A DNA stretch of 64,000 bases, taken from IMG/VR virus record IMGVR_UViG_3300038549_000009, positions 1-64,000 of that record; one strand, given 5' to 3'. Origin of the DNA: a virus. The notes below the pieces were generated by a model, which had not been told where the DNA came from, did no database searches, and saw only the letters and a list, made by a program, of their open reading frames with translations. Shown one piece after another: positions 43,083 to 50,394 of the stretch. The first letter of the stretch is position 1. Every line of letters begins with the position of its first letter. Both the position numbers and the translations under genes were made by a program.

Positions 43083-43453
43083 CGACATTTAAACGCCTAA
43101 CCCCGCCACAGCGCGAGCTTGCCGCCGTGCTGCGCGCGCGGGGCGTAGTCATCCTGACGCCTGAGAACGCGCGCCCGTTGCACGCGTTGAAGCGCCGGGG
43201 GCTCGCCCGCTTCGGGCTCGACGTGCACGGCCGGCGGGTGGCATTCCTGCGCCTGACGGCCGCACAGAAGCGCGCCAATGCCCGCGAGGACCGCGCGACC
43301 ATTGCGGCCCTTGCCGCGTATGACGCGCTGCCGCTGGAGGGCGGCGGACTGCCGGCCGGCAAGGGCCGGGGGCGCAAGCTCACGCACGGCGAGGACGGCC
43401 GGCGAGTGTGGCCAGAATTCTATGGTAGCTTTTCCCCGGAAGGGGGCGTATAA
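43079..43453 (+). CDS. basic accessory protein, possible winged-helix
   Basis: This is a 124-residue protein containing FKRLTPPQRELAAVLRARGVVIL and a beta-like turn (RRGLARFGLDVHGRRVAFLRL). The combination of helices followed by two strands is compatible with a winged-helix fold, but this is only a shape judgement. An ATTTAAAC site lies at its third codon. Confidence 0.5.
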   Translation: MTTFKRLTPPQRELAAVLRARGVVILTPENARPLHALKRRGLARFGLDVHGRRVAFLRLTAAQKRANAREDRATIAALAAYDALPLEGGGLPAGKGRGRKLTHGEDGRRVWPEFYGSFSPEGGV

Positions 43454-43454
43454 T
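43426..43454 (+). promoter_or_regulatory. promoter, TAGCT-N18-TATAAT
   Basis: TATAAT at 43449-43454 lies 18 bp after TAGCT. Transcription would begin close to 43461, so the mRNA would start at or just before the hairpin of leader C. The -35 is poor. Confidence 0.5.
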
Positions 43455-43463
43455 CGCGACTCC

Positions 43464-43531
43464 CTGCGCCTGCGCGAGCGGGTGCAGTGGGGCGCAATTC
43501 CGCGCCACACAACCTAGAGGAGCACTGGACC
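43464..43531 (+). promoter_or_regulatory. hairpin leader C
   Basis: CTGCGCC (43464-43470) pairs with GGTGCAG (43481-43487), with one G-U. It is followed by TGGGGCGC and CACACAACCTAGAGGAGCA before ATG 43532. A TATAAT lies 10 bp before the hairpin. Confidence 0.55.
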
Positions 43532-43699
43532 ATGAGAACCGAAGCACAACGCGAAGCCGCACGCCGCGCGGTAGTCCGCGCGAATCTGCGCCTCGCGAAA
43601 GAACTGCTGGACGCGCTCAAGCGCAACCAGTCCGACCGCTGGACGCTACGGCGGCGCGTGCGCGCGCTGTTGCGGCGCGTGGAAAGGGAGGGCGTCTAA
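43532..43699 (+). CDS. small Arg-rich protein
   Basis: This is a 55-residue protein of helical, highly basic composition (REAARRAVVRANLRLAKELLDALKRNQ), starting after leader C. It probably binds RNA or DNA, judging only by charge. Confidence 0.55.
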   Translation: MRTEAQREAARRAVVRANLRLAKELLDALKRNQSDRWTLRRRVRALLRRVEREGV

Positions 43700-43700
43700 C

Positions 43701-43997
43701 ATGGCACGCTATACCGCACGCATCAGGCAATATGAAATCGAGGACACCGACGAGCTTTATCGTCTGGAGCTTTCGACCTATAACAGCGAGGACGGCGCGC
43801 AAATCGAACTGACCGCCGACTACTTCGGGCCCGGCGGGCTGGACACCGCGCGCACCGTTGCGGCCGCGTGGGAAACGGGCGGCCAGTTTGTGCGCCTCAT
43901 TCTCGCGTGCGTCCCGCTGCACGAGTTTTCCGGGCGCTTCGAGCCCCGATTCATTGGGGACGTGCCCGTCTACATCCGGAAGGGGGTGCAATCATGA
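43701..43997 (+). CDS. hypothetical accessory protein
   Basis: This is a 98-residue protein with beta-prone segments (ARIRQYEIEDTDELYRLEL, GAQIELTADYFG) and a C-terminal segment RFIGDVPVYIRKG. No family recognised. It overlaps the following ATG. Confidence 0.55.
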   Translation: MARYTARIRQYEIEDTDELYRLELSTYNSEDGAQIELTADYFGPGGLDTARTVAAAWETGGQFVRLILACVPLHEFSGRFEPRFIGDVPVYIRKGVQS

Positions 43998-44422
43998 GGG
44001 GCGGACTCGAATCAGCGGCGCGCTGGAACGCGCATTTTGCGCGCGAGGCCGACCGCAACCGCGAGGCGACCATCCGGGCGCTGCGCACCCTAACGGCCGA
44101 GATACAGGCACGCTTCGCGCCCGAGCAGGCGCGTGAGGACGGCTTCTGGAGCGTCTGGTATGAATGGCACAAGACCGTGGAGGCCGTGCGCGTGCCGATG
44201 GGCAACCTCTACTATTACGCGCAAGGCGGCGGCTACGGGCCGAGCGCTGTATTCGAGGAATTTAAACGCATCGTCGAGCGCCGGCCCATCCCTGAGCCGC
44301 GCCCGGAGCCGGCCACGCGCGGCACGCATACCAAGCTCACCGGCAAGCTGGCGCGCGACTTCCGCGCTGAGCTTGCGGGCCCGGCACCCGAGCAGGGAGC
44401 GCTAGACTTGCGGAAGGACTAG
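43994..44422 (+). CDS. hypothetical accessory protein
   Basis: This is a 142-residue protein with a helical, charged N-terminal half (ARWNAHFAREADRNREATIRALRTLTAEIQ), an aromatic middle (FWSVWYEWHKTV) and a Pro/Arg-rich end. The ATTTAAAC site at 44260 is read as Phe-Lys. Function unknown. Confidence 0.6.
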   Translation: MRGGLESAARWNAHFAREADRNREATIRALRTLTAEIQARFAPEQAREDGFWSVWYEWHKTVEAVRVPMGNLYYYAQGGGYGPSAVFEEFKRIVERRPIPEPRPEPATRGTHTKLTGKLARDFRAELAGPAPEQGALDLRKD

Positions 44423-44427
44423 CCCGA

Positions 44428-44497
44428 CCTCGTGCGGCTGGAGGGCCGCACCGGGGCGCGCTATTCGGCACGCCATAACCTAGAGGAGCACGACACC
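44428..44497 (+). promoter_or_regulatory. hairpin leader D
   Basis: GTGCGGC (44432-44438) and GCCGCAC (44445-44451) form a 7-bp stem with a 6-nt loop, followed by CGGGGCGC and the block AACCTAGAGGAGCA before ATG 44498. It begins with CGACCTCGTGCGGCT, shared with leader B. Confidence 0.55.
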
Positions 44498-44911
44498 ATG
44501 ACAACGCAAGCAGTAAGGCACGACCCGCGCCGCGAAAGCGTGCAGCGCTTCGAGCAAGCCGAGCAGCACCGCGAAGGGCTGCGCTTCACGGGAGCACAGC
44601 GCGACGACAAGGTGCGCATCACGCGCTACCGCGACGGCGTCGTCGTCGAGATCATCGAGAAGCGCATCAAGGTCGACGAGCGCGTGCGCAAGGGGCGCAA
44701 GCGCCGCAAGACTATCGCCAATTTCCCGAGCAAGACCGCGAGGACGCGCGCCAAGCTCGCGCGGGAGCGGCGCAAAGCGGAAGCCGCCGCCGTGCTGGAC
44801 GCGGCCGAGCGGGCCGGGCTGGAGAACGCGCGCGAGCCGTTCGACATCGAGACCGCTTACGGCGTGGACGTGGACGGGCCCGCGCCGTTTAACTTCAACC
44901 TAGTCCGCTAG
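44498..44911 (+). CDS. basic DNA- or RNA-binding-like protein
   Basis: This is a 137-residue protein after leader D. The middle is strongly basic (KGRKRRKTIANFPSKTARTRAKLARERRK), and the C-terminus is acidic (FDIETAYGVDVDG). It may bind nucleic acid by charge; no fold recognised. Confidence 0.55.
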   Translation: MTTQAVRHDPRRESVQRFEQAEQHREGLRFTGAQRDDKVRITRYRDGVVVEIIEKRIKVDERVRKGRKRRKTIANFPSKTARTRAKLARERRKAEAAAVLDAAERAGLENAREPFDIETAYGVDVDGPAPFNFNLVR

Positions 44912-44919
44912 GGGGGCAC

Positions 44920-45078
44920 ATGAGCACGCTTCTATTGCTGCTATTCTTAGGGGCCGGGGCTCAGGCCGCCTCGCTCGTCTACAGCGAGCGGCCGGGCGAC
45001 ATCTCCAGCAACATCGCGCTGCTGGCGCTGTGGGCATACTTCATTACGCGCGAGATCATCGAGCGGGGGGTGTCATGA
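44920..45078 (+). CDS. small membrane peptide
   Basis: This is a 52-residue protein with RBS GGGGGG and ATG at 44920. The N-terminus LLLLLFLGAGAQAASL looks like a signal peptide or membrane segment, and a second hydrophobic stretch (IALLALWAYFI) follows. The stop overlaps the next ATG. Confidence 0.5.
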   Translation: MSTLLLLLFLGAGAQAASLVYSERPGDISSNIALLALWAYFITREIIERGVS

Positions 45079-45410
45079 GCCCACAATACGCCTCGCCGCG
45101 CGTGGGGCAGTCCTGCGCGTGGGGCAAGATTCAGACGGCCGAGGAGATCGCGCCCGGTATCGTGCGCATCACGACGGCCGGGCACGGGGGCTATTGGCTG
45201 AGCCCGGAGCGCCGGGCCGACATGCCGCTCCAGTATCGAGTCATCCGCACGTTCGCCGGCGGCCCGTGGTATGAGGAGGACTGTGACTGGAGCCTCGTCG
45301 TGCTATCGTTCCCGGAGCACTTCGACGCAAAGACGCGCCAAGCGGCGGCCGACACTGTCGAGTGGCTGGACGCTAACAGCGAGCGGTTTATCGGGAGGGC
45401 CAAGGCATGA
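45075..45410 (+). CDS. hypothetical accessory protein
   Basis: This is a 111-residue protein, ATG coupled to the previous stop. It includes GHGGYWLSPERRADMP and YEEDCDWSLVVLSFPEHF, giving a compact mixed fold. Sequences of this kind recur in phage accessory regions without known function. Confidence 0.6.
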   Translation: MSPQYASPRVGQSCAWGKIQTAEEIAPGIVRITTAGHGGYWLSPERRADMPLQYRVIRTFAGGPWYEEDCDWSLVVLSFPEHFDAKTRQAAADTVEWLDANSERFIGRAKA

Positions 45411-45619
45411 GCACCGCACATAAGCACGTCCCGGACGTGCGCATCGTGAACCACGGGAGCGTCGTGCTGCTGCATTTAAACACGCCGCCAGCGCGCGACT
45501 GGGCGCTCAACAATATCGACCCGGACGCGCCCCGCTTCGGCCGGGCCGTCGTCGTCGAGCCGCGCTACGTGGCGGCCATCGCCGACGGCATGAGCGCCGA
45601 CGGGCTGGAGGTGCGCTAA
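45407..45619 (+). CDS. hypothetical accessory protein
   Basis: This is a 70-residue protein coupled to both neighbours (ATGA, TAATG). It contains VRIVNHGSVVLLHLNTP, with the ATTTAAAC site read as Leu-Asn. Confidence 0.5.
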   Translation: MSTAHKHVPDVRIVNHGSVVLLHLNTPPARDWALNNIDPDAPRFGRAVVVEPRYVAAIADGMSADGLEVR

Positions 45620-45819
45620 TGAGAACGCCGACACCATTCGACGGGCCGGGAGTCCTCCGGCCACTGGACCCACTGGCGCGCGCTATCGAGGCCGCCAGTG
45701 TCGAGGACGTAGCGCTCCTGATTGTCGCACTGGCGCGCGAGGCCCGCGCGCAAGCGGACTATCCGGCGCGATTGGCCGAGCTTGAGGCGCGGGCCAGCGC
45801 CGCGCGGGGGGTAGCATGA
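45619..45819 (+). CDS. hypothetical helical protein
   Basis: This is a 66-residue Ala/Leu-rich helical protein (EDVALLIVALAREARAQADYPARLAELEARASAARG). Coupled start and stop overlaps indicate one transcript. Function unknown. Confidence 0.5.
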   Translation: MRTPTPFDGPGVLRPLDPLARAIEAASVEDVALLIVALAREARAQADYPARLAELEARASAARGVA

Positions 45820-46016
45820 AGATCATCGAGCAAATCGGCGACTACTCCGTGCGCGACGAACGCGACCCGGCACAGAGCACGCCGTTCTATTCTTACGGGG
45901 CGGTTACGTTGTGGGGCCCGGACGTGAACGGGCGCATCTGCCGGATGGGCAACTACCGCAACGACACGGGCCGCGCGCTCCAAGTCCTGCGGATGCTGGC
46001 CGGGGCACCATCATGA
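45816..46016 (+). CDS. hypothetical accessory protein
   Basis: This is a 66-residue protein with a beta start (MKIIEQIGDYSVRDERD) and GAVTLWGPDVNGRICRMG. It overlaps the next ATG. Confidence 0.5.
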   Translation: MKIIEQIGDYSVRDERDPAQSTPFYSYGAVTLWGPDVNGRICRMGNYRNDTGRALQVLRMLAGAPS

Positions 46017-46189
46017 GGCCCGAGGACAAACTGCTGCGGGCCCTGTTCCATCCGGACCGGGACGCGCCGAGCGCGCGCTGCCCGGACTGCGGGATACCGA
46101 CTGTGCCGGACCACGAGGGGTTGACCTACGAGGAACGGCTTTGTGAATCGTGCTACTTGCGCTGGAGCGAGGAGGACCATGACCGCTAG
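46013..46189 (+). CDS. small C4 zinc-finger protein
   Basis: This is a 58-residue protein with CPDCGIPTVP and CESCYLRW, a four-cysteine site likely to bind zinc. Zinc-finger peptides of this size often bind nucleic acid or polymerase. The target is unknown. Confidence 0.6.
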   Translation: MRPEDKLLRALFHPDRDAPSARCPDCGIPTVPDHEGLTYEERLCESCYLRWSEEDHDR

Positions 46190-46358
46190 ACTATCGAAGC
46201 ATGAGCAGCACCGGCTGGCGCGCGGGGTATCGACGCCGTGCGCCGCATGGCATGGGACGTTCGGAGGCCGCTGTTTAAATTGCGGCTACACGCCGGGCCG
46301 CATCGTCGAGGATGTCATCAAGGCGCGCCAAGCTGAGCGCGCGGAGGGAATAAAGTGA
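46179..46358 (+). CDS. small Cys-containing protein
   Basis: This is a 59-residue protein with CAAWHGTFGGRCLNCGY, giving three Cys and a His in a short span, possibly one zinc site. It ends in a basic helix (DVIKARQAERAEG). The GTTTAAAT site is read as Leu-Asn. Confidence 0.5.
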   Translation: MTARLSKHEQHRLARGVSTPCAAWHGTFGGRCLNCGYTPGRIVEDVIKARQAERAEGIK

Positions 46359-46708
46359 AACCGAGACCGACCACATGGGAAGCCCTGCGCCGCCTCGAGG
46401 CGCGCTGGATATCCGATAGCACGGCGCGCCGTATGGCGTTCCGGCTGCTGCGCGAGTCAACGCGTGACGCGGGCCGGGAATATGCCGAGGCCGTCTATCG
46501 GCTGGAGGTGCGCATTGTCGAGCGCGAGACGGCACGCAAGCGCGCGCTGCTGCGCCTGAAAATGAAGCTCACCCAACAGGCCGAGGTCGAGCGCGAGGCC
46601 ATCCTGCGCCTCGAGGCGCGGTTCAGGCGCGAGACCGAGCGCGTCTGGACTGCCATCTTGCGCCTGAAGCGCGATTATCTACAGCGCACGGGCCGGGAGG
46701 CGTGGTAA
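46355..46708 (+). CDS. basic coiled-coil protein
   Basis: This is a 117-residue GTG-start protein that is almost wholly a charged helix (VERETARKRALLRLKMKLTQQAEVEREAILRLEARFRRE is its centre, residues about 50-90). Heptad spacing is visible. It may be a nucleic-acid-binding or scaffolding peptide. Neighbouring starts and stops overlap. Confidence 0.6.
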   Translation: MKPRPTTWEALRRLEARWISDSTARRMAFRLLRESTRDAGREYAEAVYRLEVRIVERETARKRALLRLKMKLTQQAEVEREAILRLEARFRRETERVWTAILRLKRDYLQRTGREAW

Positions 46709-46878
46709 TGAATTACCACGAGACGCGAGACGCTGCGCTCCCTGAGCAGCAACGGCTTAACGCCCTAACGGGCAAGCCGCACGTCATCCGGCGCGTCGAG
46801 CACGGCGAGCGGGCCGGCTGGTATTACGTCGAGCCGTTTAAATCCGCTCCGAAAAATGTCTTTACTCCCATCATCTGA
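46708..46878 (+). CDS. hypothetical accessory protein
   Basis: This is a 56-residue protein starting at TAATG. It includes ALTGKPHVIRRVEHGERAGW and YYVEPFKSAPKN; the GTTTAAAT site encodes Phe-Lys. It ends just before a promoter. Confidence 0.5.
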   Translation: MNYHETRDAALPEQQRLNALTGKPHVIRRVEHGERAGWYYVEPFKSAPKNVFTPII

Positions 46879-46889
46879 GCGCGTATAAT
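46861..46889 (+). promoter_or_regulatory. sigma70-type promoter TTTACT-N17-TATAAT
   Basis: TTTACT (46861-46866) and consensus TATAAT (46884-46889) are 17 bp apart, just before the 108-residue gene. Its -35 overlaps the end of the preceding gene. Confidence 0.65.
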
Positions 46890-46914
46890 TCGCGCGGACT
46901 ACTGGAGGCACACC

Positions 46915-47241
46915 ATGACTCAGCGCTTTGTGATCGGCTTCGGCTGCGAATATGACCGGGACGGCAACCCGCTTTATCTCTCGCACCGGGACGTTGCGCG
47001 CCTGATCGAGAAAATCGCTGCGCACATACGCGTGCCGGGCTACTCGCTCCGCTTCGGGCCGGGCGCATGGGAGACTGACGCCGGCACGCGCATCGTCGAG
47101 GACGGCGGCACCGTGGAATACATCGGGCCCGAGCACGACTACACGCTCCTGCGCGCCTTCGCCAGCGGCATCCGCGAGGAACTTCGGCAGGTCTGCGTTG
47201 TCTTTTATGCTCAGCCCGTGGTCTTTTTCGAGTATGTTTGA
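46915..47241 (+). CDS. accessory protein, paralogue 1
   Basis: This is a 108-residue protein with its own promoter and RBS CTGGAGGC. The shared pattern GYSLRFGPGAW and GTVEYIG aligns with PYSLKFEPRAW and GEVEFIG in the 107-residue protein at 47923, and both start with a beta strand (FVIGFG/YIVRFG). The two are clear paralogues of unknown function, each with its own upstream RBS of the CTGGAGGCA type. Confidence 0.7.
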   Translation: MTQRFVIGFGCEYDRDGNPLYLSHRDVARLIEKIAAHIRVPGYSLRFGPGAWETDAGTRIVEDGGTVEYIGPEHDYTLLRAFASGIREELRQVCVVFYAQPVVFFEYV

Positions 47242-47365
47242 GCCCGTCCGCCTTCTGATTCTGGCCGGGCTCCTGCTATTCCTCACAGGGGCCCGGCTGT
47301 TTGTGTTTGCACTGAGGGAATCGCGCGAGCGCCCGGAAGACTCGCGCATAGACTGGGAGATTTAA
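47234..47365 (+). CDS. 43-residue membrane peptide
   Basis: It starts with ATG overlapping the previous gene by 8 bp. A single membrane segment (LLILAGLLLFLTGARLFVFAL) is followed by a charged tail. The stop codon TAA is part of the ATTTAAAC site at 47360. Confidence 0.5.
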   Translation: MFEPVRLLILAGLLLFLTGARLFVFALRESRERPEDSRIDWEI

Positions 47366-47368
47366 ACG

Positions 47369-47845
47369 ATGAAGCGAATCATGCCTTACGTGTTTTCCCT
47401 CGTGCTCCTGTTTGCGGCCGGACTGGCGCAAGCTGGCGGCGGCGCGGGTTTCTATCAGCACTTCAACGGCACCATCAAATTTTTCCCGCAAGGGAATAAC
47501 GGGCAAGCGTGGACGTTCTTGGGCGAGTCCGGTGGCGGTGGCGGTGGCGGTGGCGGTGGCGGTGGCGGTGGCGGTGGCGGTGGCGGTGGCGGTGGCGGAA
47601 GCAAAGCCTCCGGCGGCAGCCAAGGCAACGGCAGCCATGCCAGCAAGGGCACGCGGATACTGCGCGCGGCTATCAAGGGCGCGATTGCAGCCGTGGCGAT
47701 TTACGTGGTCTACTGCATCGTCACCGAGGACACGAGCGTCCCCGAGGACCAGCGGACTTGCAAGCGCCAGCCCGAGCCGGAGCCGATTGCTCTACAGCCC
47801 GTGCTGAACACCACGAACGTGTTCTCGCGCGACTGGAGTAAGTAA
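47369..47845 (+). CDS. secreted/membrane protein with a 23-glycine tract
   Basis: This is a 158-residue protein with a signal peptide (residues about 1-22, SLVLLFAAGLAQA), a short domain, then a run of 23 glycines (residues about 55-77) encoded by eleven GGTGGC units plus GGA. A second hydrophobic segment (AAIKGAIAAVAIYVVYCIV) near residues 98-116 may span the membrane. The Gly run is a flexible linker that could change length by replication slippage without a frameshift. Function unknown. Confidence 0.65.
   Translation: MKRIMPYVFSLVLLFAAGLAQAGGGAGFYQHFNGTIKFFPQGNNGQAWTFLGESGGGGGGGGGGGGGGGGGGGGGGGSKASGGSQGNGSHASKGTRILRAAIKGAIAAVAIYVVYCIVTEDTSVPEDQRTCKRQPEPEPIALQPVLNTTNVFSRDWSK
47531..47596 (+). 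repeat. (GGTGGC)11 hexanucleotide microsatellite
   Basis: Eleven perfect tandem GGTGGC units, 66 bp, within the preceding gene. Gain or loss of whole units keeps the frame and changes the glycine linker by two residues per unit. Confidence 0.85.
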
Positions 47846-47864
47846 GCAAGGACGTTGCCTGAAC

Positions 47865-47891
47865 GCGGCCGGTAAGGCCCGGCCGCTTTTT
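47865..47891 (+). terminator. Rho-independent terminator
   Basis: GCGGCCGG (47865-47872) and CCGGCCGC (47879-47886) form an 8-bp stem with a 6-nt loop, directly followed by TTTTT. It ends the transcript with the Gly-repeat gene. Confidence 0.85.
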
Positions 47892-47922
47892 GAGAACGCC
47901 CTAACACCCTAACTGGAGGCAC

Positions 47923-48246
47923 ATGCAGAAACTATACATTGTCAGATTTGGATTTTCGCGCGGACCGGCCGGCGAAGCGACCGGCATATCGCAAGGCGAC
48001 GCGGCGAAGGCGGTCGAGCGCGTAGCGCGCCTGACCGGGCTCCCGCCTTACTCGCTCAAGTTCGAGCCGCGCGCGTGGTTCAACAACGAGGGCGCGGCCC
48101 ACGTCGAGCACGCCGGCGAGGTGGAATTCATAGGCGGCAGCATCGAGACCGAGGCCCGGCGCTTCGCGACCGCGCTCCGTATGCAGTTGAAGCAGGAAGC
48201 GGTCACGATGCAGGTCCAGCCAGTCGAGTCGTTCAACTTTGTCTAG
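47923..48246 (+). CDS. accessory protein, paralogue 2
   Basis: This is a 107-residue protein with RBS CTGGAGGCA. Its central PYSLKFEPRAW and GEVEFIG correspond to GYSLRFGPGAW and GTVEYIG in the 46915 gene, with similar spacing to the C-terminus (QPVESFNFV / QPVVFFEYV). It follows the terminator and probably restarts from its own promoter, which is not clearly visible. Confidence 0.7.
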   Translation: MQKLYIVRFGFSRGPAGEATGISQGDAAKAVERVARLTGLPPYSLKFEPRAWFNNEGAAHVEHAGEVEFIGGSIETEARRFATALRMQLKQEAVTMQVQPVESFNFV

Positions 48247-48256
48247 GAGCGTTTAA

Positions 48257-48646
48257 ATGAGCTACACGACCACCATGCGCAAGGACCGGGACGGTTGGCG
48301 CGCCGAGACGCGCATCACTCTCCCGGACGTGCAAGCGCACGCACTAACGCACCGGCCCGAGGAGAAGGGCGAGACGGTGCTCAGCCTCACGACATCCAAG
48401 CGGACGCGCGGCCTGTCCACGTTCGCGAGCGTAGCGTTCCACGCTGAGAACGGCTTCACGACGCACGCGATGGGGATGGGGACCGGACTGGGCGACTACG
48501 GGCGCACGATTCTGCAATCCGGGGACCGCTGCACCGAGAAGGCCATCGCCCGCCTGCACGCCGAGGCGCTGAACCTCGTGCCGACGGTGCTCGAGGCAGT
48601 GCGCGCGCACTACGCCGCGCAGAAAAAGGAACGCGCCCATGTTTGA
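48257..48646 (+). CDS. hypothetical accessory protein
   Basis: This is a 129-residue protein whose start codon lies in the GTTTAAAT site region (TTTAAATGAG). RBS TAGGAGCG precedes it. It has beta-like segments and a helical end (ALNLVPTVLEAVRAHYAAQKK). No family recognised. Confidence 0.6.
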   Translation: MSYTTTMRKDRDGWRAETRITLPDVQAHALTHRPEEKGETVLSLTTSKRTRGLSTFASVAFHAENGFTTHAMGMGTGLGDYGRTILQSGDRCTEKAIARLHAEALNLVPTVLEAVRAHYAAQKKERAHV

Positions 48647-48833
48647 GACCATGAGCAGCACCGTCAAGCAAGACACGACGCTGAGATTCACGAGCAAGCT
48701 GGAGCGTGACCGGAAGGCGCGCGAGCTTCGGAAGCAGGGCTACACCGTGGAATGCAAGACGTGGGATTTTACGGACCTCGCGCGTGCCATTAGCTACGAG
48801 CTAACGGCCACGCGCACGATCAGGCGCGTTTAA
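48639..48833 (+). CDS. small basic hypothetical protein
   Basis: This is a 64-residue protein starting inside the previous gene's end. It contains LRFTSKLERDRKARELRKQGYTVECKTW around residues 15-43, a helical, charged region. It ends on the TAA of the GTTTAAAT site at 48828. Confidence 0.5.
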   Translation: MFETMSSTVKQDTTLRFTSKLERDRKARELRKQGYTVECKTWDFTDLARAISYELTATRTIRRV

Positions 48834-48840
48834 ATCCATC

Positions 48841-49020
48841 GTGGCAACCATCCACCTGAGCGACATCATCCGACGGGCCGGGGCGCTGGCGTGCGACGCG
48901 CGCACGAACGCCGACGGCTCGCACCATCTCCGGCTGCGCTTCGCTGGCGGCCGGACCGAGGACTCGACCACGGCGCCGGACGTGCGCCTCATTCTTCCAC
49001 ATCAGGAGGTAACATCGTGA
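48841..49020 (+). CDS. hypothetical accessory protein
   Basis: A GTG start at 48841 gives 59 residues. It reads as a small mixed fold (SDIIRRAGALACDARTNADGS). Its 3' end contains the AGGAGG that serves as RBS for the next gene, whose GTG overlaps its TGA. Confidence 0.5.
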   Translation: MATIHLSDIIRRAGALACDARTNADGSHHLRLRFAGGRTEDSTTAPDVRLILPHQEVTS

Positions 49021-49652
49021 CGACTCTGGAAAAGGAAATGCTGCTAGACAAGATCGCCAGCCTACTAGGCGGCCGGATTGTCAAGGACCGAACGGACTGC
49101 GGCGGCGTCTTCGCCGACGTGGAGCTTGCCGACGGGGTGCGCTTTCACATGCACGCCGACGGCTACGGTAACGAGGAGCGTATCACGTTCAGCGGGGACT
49201 GGCCGAGCTACACCAAGCCCGACGGGACCACGACCATCGTCATCCCGCGCGACGTGTGGATCGACAACCGGCAACTGGAATCCCCGAGCATCAGCGTGAG
49301 CTACACGCGCCCGGTCGAGCAGATCGTGAAGGACGTGCAGCGCCGGTTCCTGCCGGGCTACGCGCCCATCTGGCGCGCGGTCAAGCAGCGCGCCGAGGAC
49401 CAGACGGCTTTTTACCGTAGGCAGCGCGAGACGGCCGAGCGCGTGGCGAGTCGCACTGGAGGCAAGGCGCGCGCCGGGTTCACTGAGGTGGACTATGGCT
49501 ATGAGTTCGGCACGGCCAAGCTGCGCGGGGGCTACGGCGCGGAGCCGTTCGAGTTCGAGGTCACGCTCCGGGAAGTGAGCGAGGCCGACCTGCTGGACAT
49601 CATCGACTTGCTGCGCGCGCGGTGGAGGAAACGTGTCAAAGTCGCGGCATAA
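49017..49652 (+). CDS. hypothetical accessory protein
   Basis: The GTG at 49017 with AGGAGG upstream gives 211 residues. It is acidic in the first half, with aromatic strands (GVFADVELADGVRFHMHADGYG), and more basic at the C-terminus. One of the longest genes in the accessory zone; no family recognised. Confidence 0.6.
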   Translation: MTTLEKEMLLDKIASLLGGRIVKDRTDCGGVFADVELADGVRFHMHADGYGNEERITFSGDWPSYTKPDGTTTIVIPRDVWIDNRQLESPSISVSYTRPVEQIVKDVQRRFLPGYAPIWRAVKQRAEDQTAFYRRQRETAERVASRTGGKARAGFTEVDYGYEFGTAKLRGGYGAEPFEFEVTLREVSEADLLDIIDLLRARWRKRVKVAA

Positions 49653-49863
49653 CGACAAGGATGTCATCATCCCGCCGGTCCTGCTGAAGCTCGACCGGCT
49701 GGACACCGAGGCCCTGCGCGAGCTACTGCACATGGTGCCGGGAGTGAATCACTGGGCGCTCGACCGGGCTACCGACGCAGCCATGCGCGAGGCGTTTAAA
49801 TCCTACTGGCGGACGGGGAAGCTGACCGAGGCCAACATCTTCAACTTCAGGGGGGGCAAGTGA
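49633..49863 (+). CDS. small hypothetical protein
   Basis: This is a 76-residue GTG-start protein with a helical body (LKLDRLDTEALRELLHMVP) and an AFKSYW segment containing the GTTTAAAT site. It overlaps the previous gene by 20 bp. Confidence 0.55.
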   Translation: MSKSRHNDKDVIIPPVLLKLDRLDTEALRELLHMVPGVNHWALDRATDAAMREAFKSYWRTGKLTEANIFNFRGGK

Positions 49864-50042
49864 GCATACTGGACGAGATAAAATTCGCCGACGCGGGCAC
49901 GGTGAGCCGCGCGCAACTGGAGCAGATCGCCGTCTGGATCGACAACATCGAGAAGCTGGACGCCGAGAACGGCTACACCGAGGCCAAAGAACTTTGGGCC
50001 CTGCTGTTCGACATCCGCAAAGTCGCGAGGGGGCAAGCATGA
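49860..50042 (+). CDS. small helical accessory protein
   Basis: This is a 60-residue GTG-start protein, helical (SRAQLEQIAVWIDNIEKLDAENG, residues about 16-38), coupled at both ends. Confidence 0.5.
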   Translation: MSILDEIKFADAGTVSRAQLEQIAVWIDNIEKLDAENGYTEAKELWALLFDIRKVARGQA

Positions 50043-50269
50043 TCGGCATATTTCACCGGTTCTTCCGCTCGCTCGTCGAGATCGAGCCGAGCGTCTCGCG
50101 CCGCCGGATTATGGGCTTCTCCGCCGGCCAACTTCGCGCGCTGCTGAGCGTCGCTCGCGTCTATCCGCCCGGACTATGGAGCGCAAGCGCCGACGCGCTG
50201 CGCAGTGTAGTGCTCCGCGCCTACGAGCAGGGGCAAATCTCCGACGAGCAAGTGGAGGACATCAAGTGA
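50039..50269 (+). CDS. small hypothetical protein
   Basis: This is a 76-residue protein, ATG at 50039, with a helical C-terminus (YEQGQISDEQVEDI). No motif recognised. Confidence 0.5.
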   Translation: MIGIFHRFFRSLVEIEPSVSRRRIMGFSAGQLRALLSVARVYPPGLWSASADALRSVVLRAYEQGQISDEQVEDIK

Positions 50270-50379
50270 AAGAGTCCGAGTTCGAGGAGTTCACGCGGCG
50301 GGTCTACGTCCGGGGAACGCGGGTCCTCGCCGCCATCTTCGCCGTCTTTTTACTGTGGGTCCTAACCGGGCCCCGATAA
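50266..50379 (+). CDS. 37-residue single-TM peptide
   Basis: A GTG at 50266 starts a short peptide with one membrane segment (VLAAIFAVFLLWVLTG). Small membrane peptides recur in this zone at 44920, 47234, 50634 and 50721. Confidence 0.45.
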   Translation: MKESEFEEFTRRVYVRGTRVLAAIFAVFLLWVLTGPR

Positions 50380-50394
50380 CCGAGGAGCATACGC

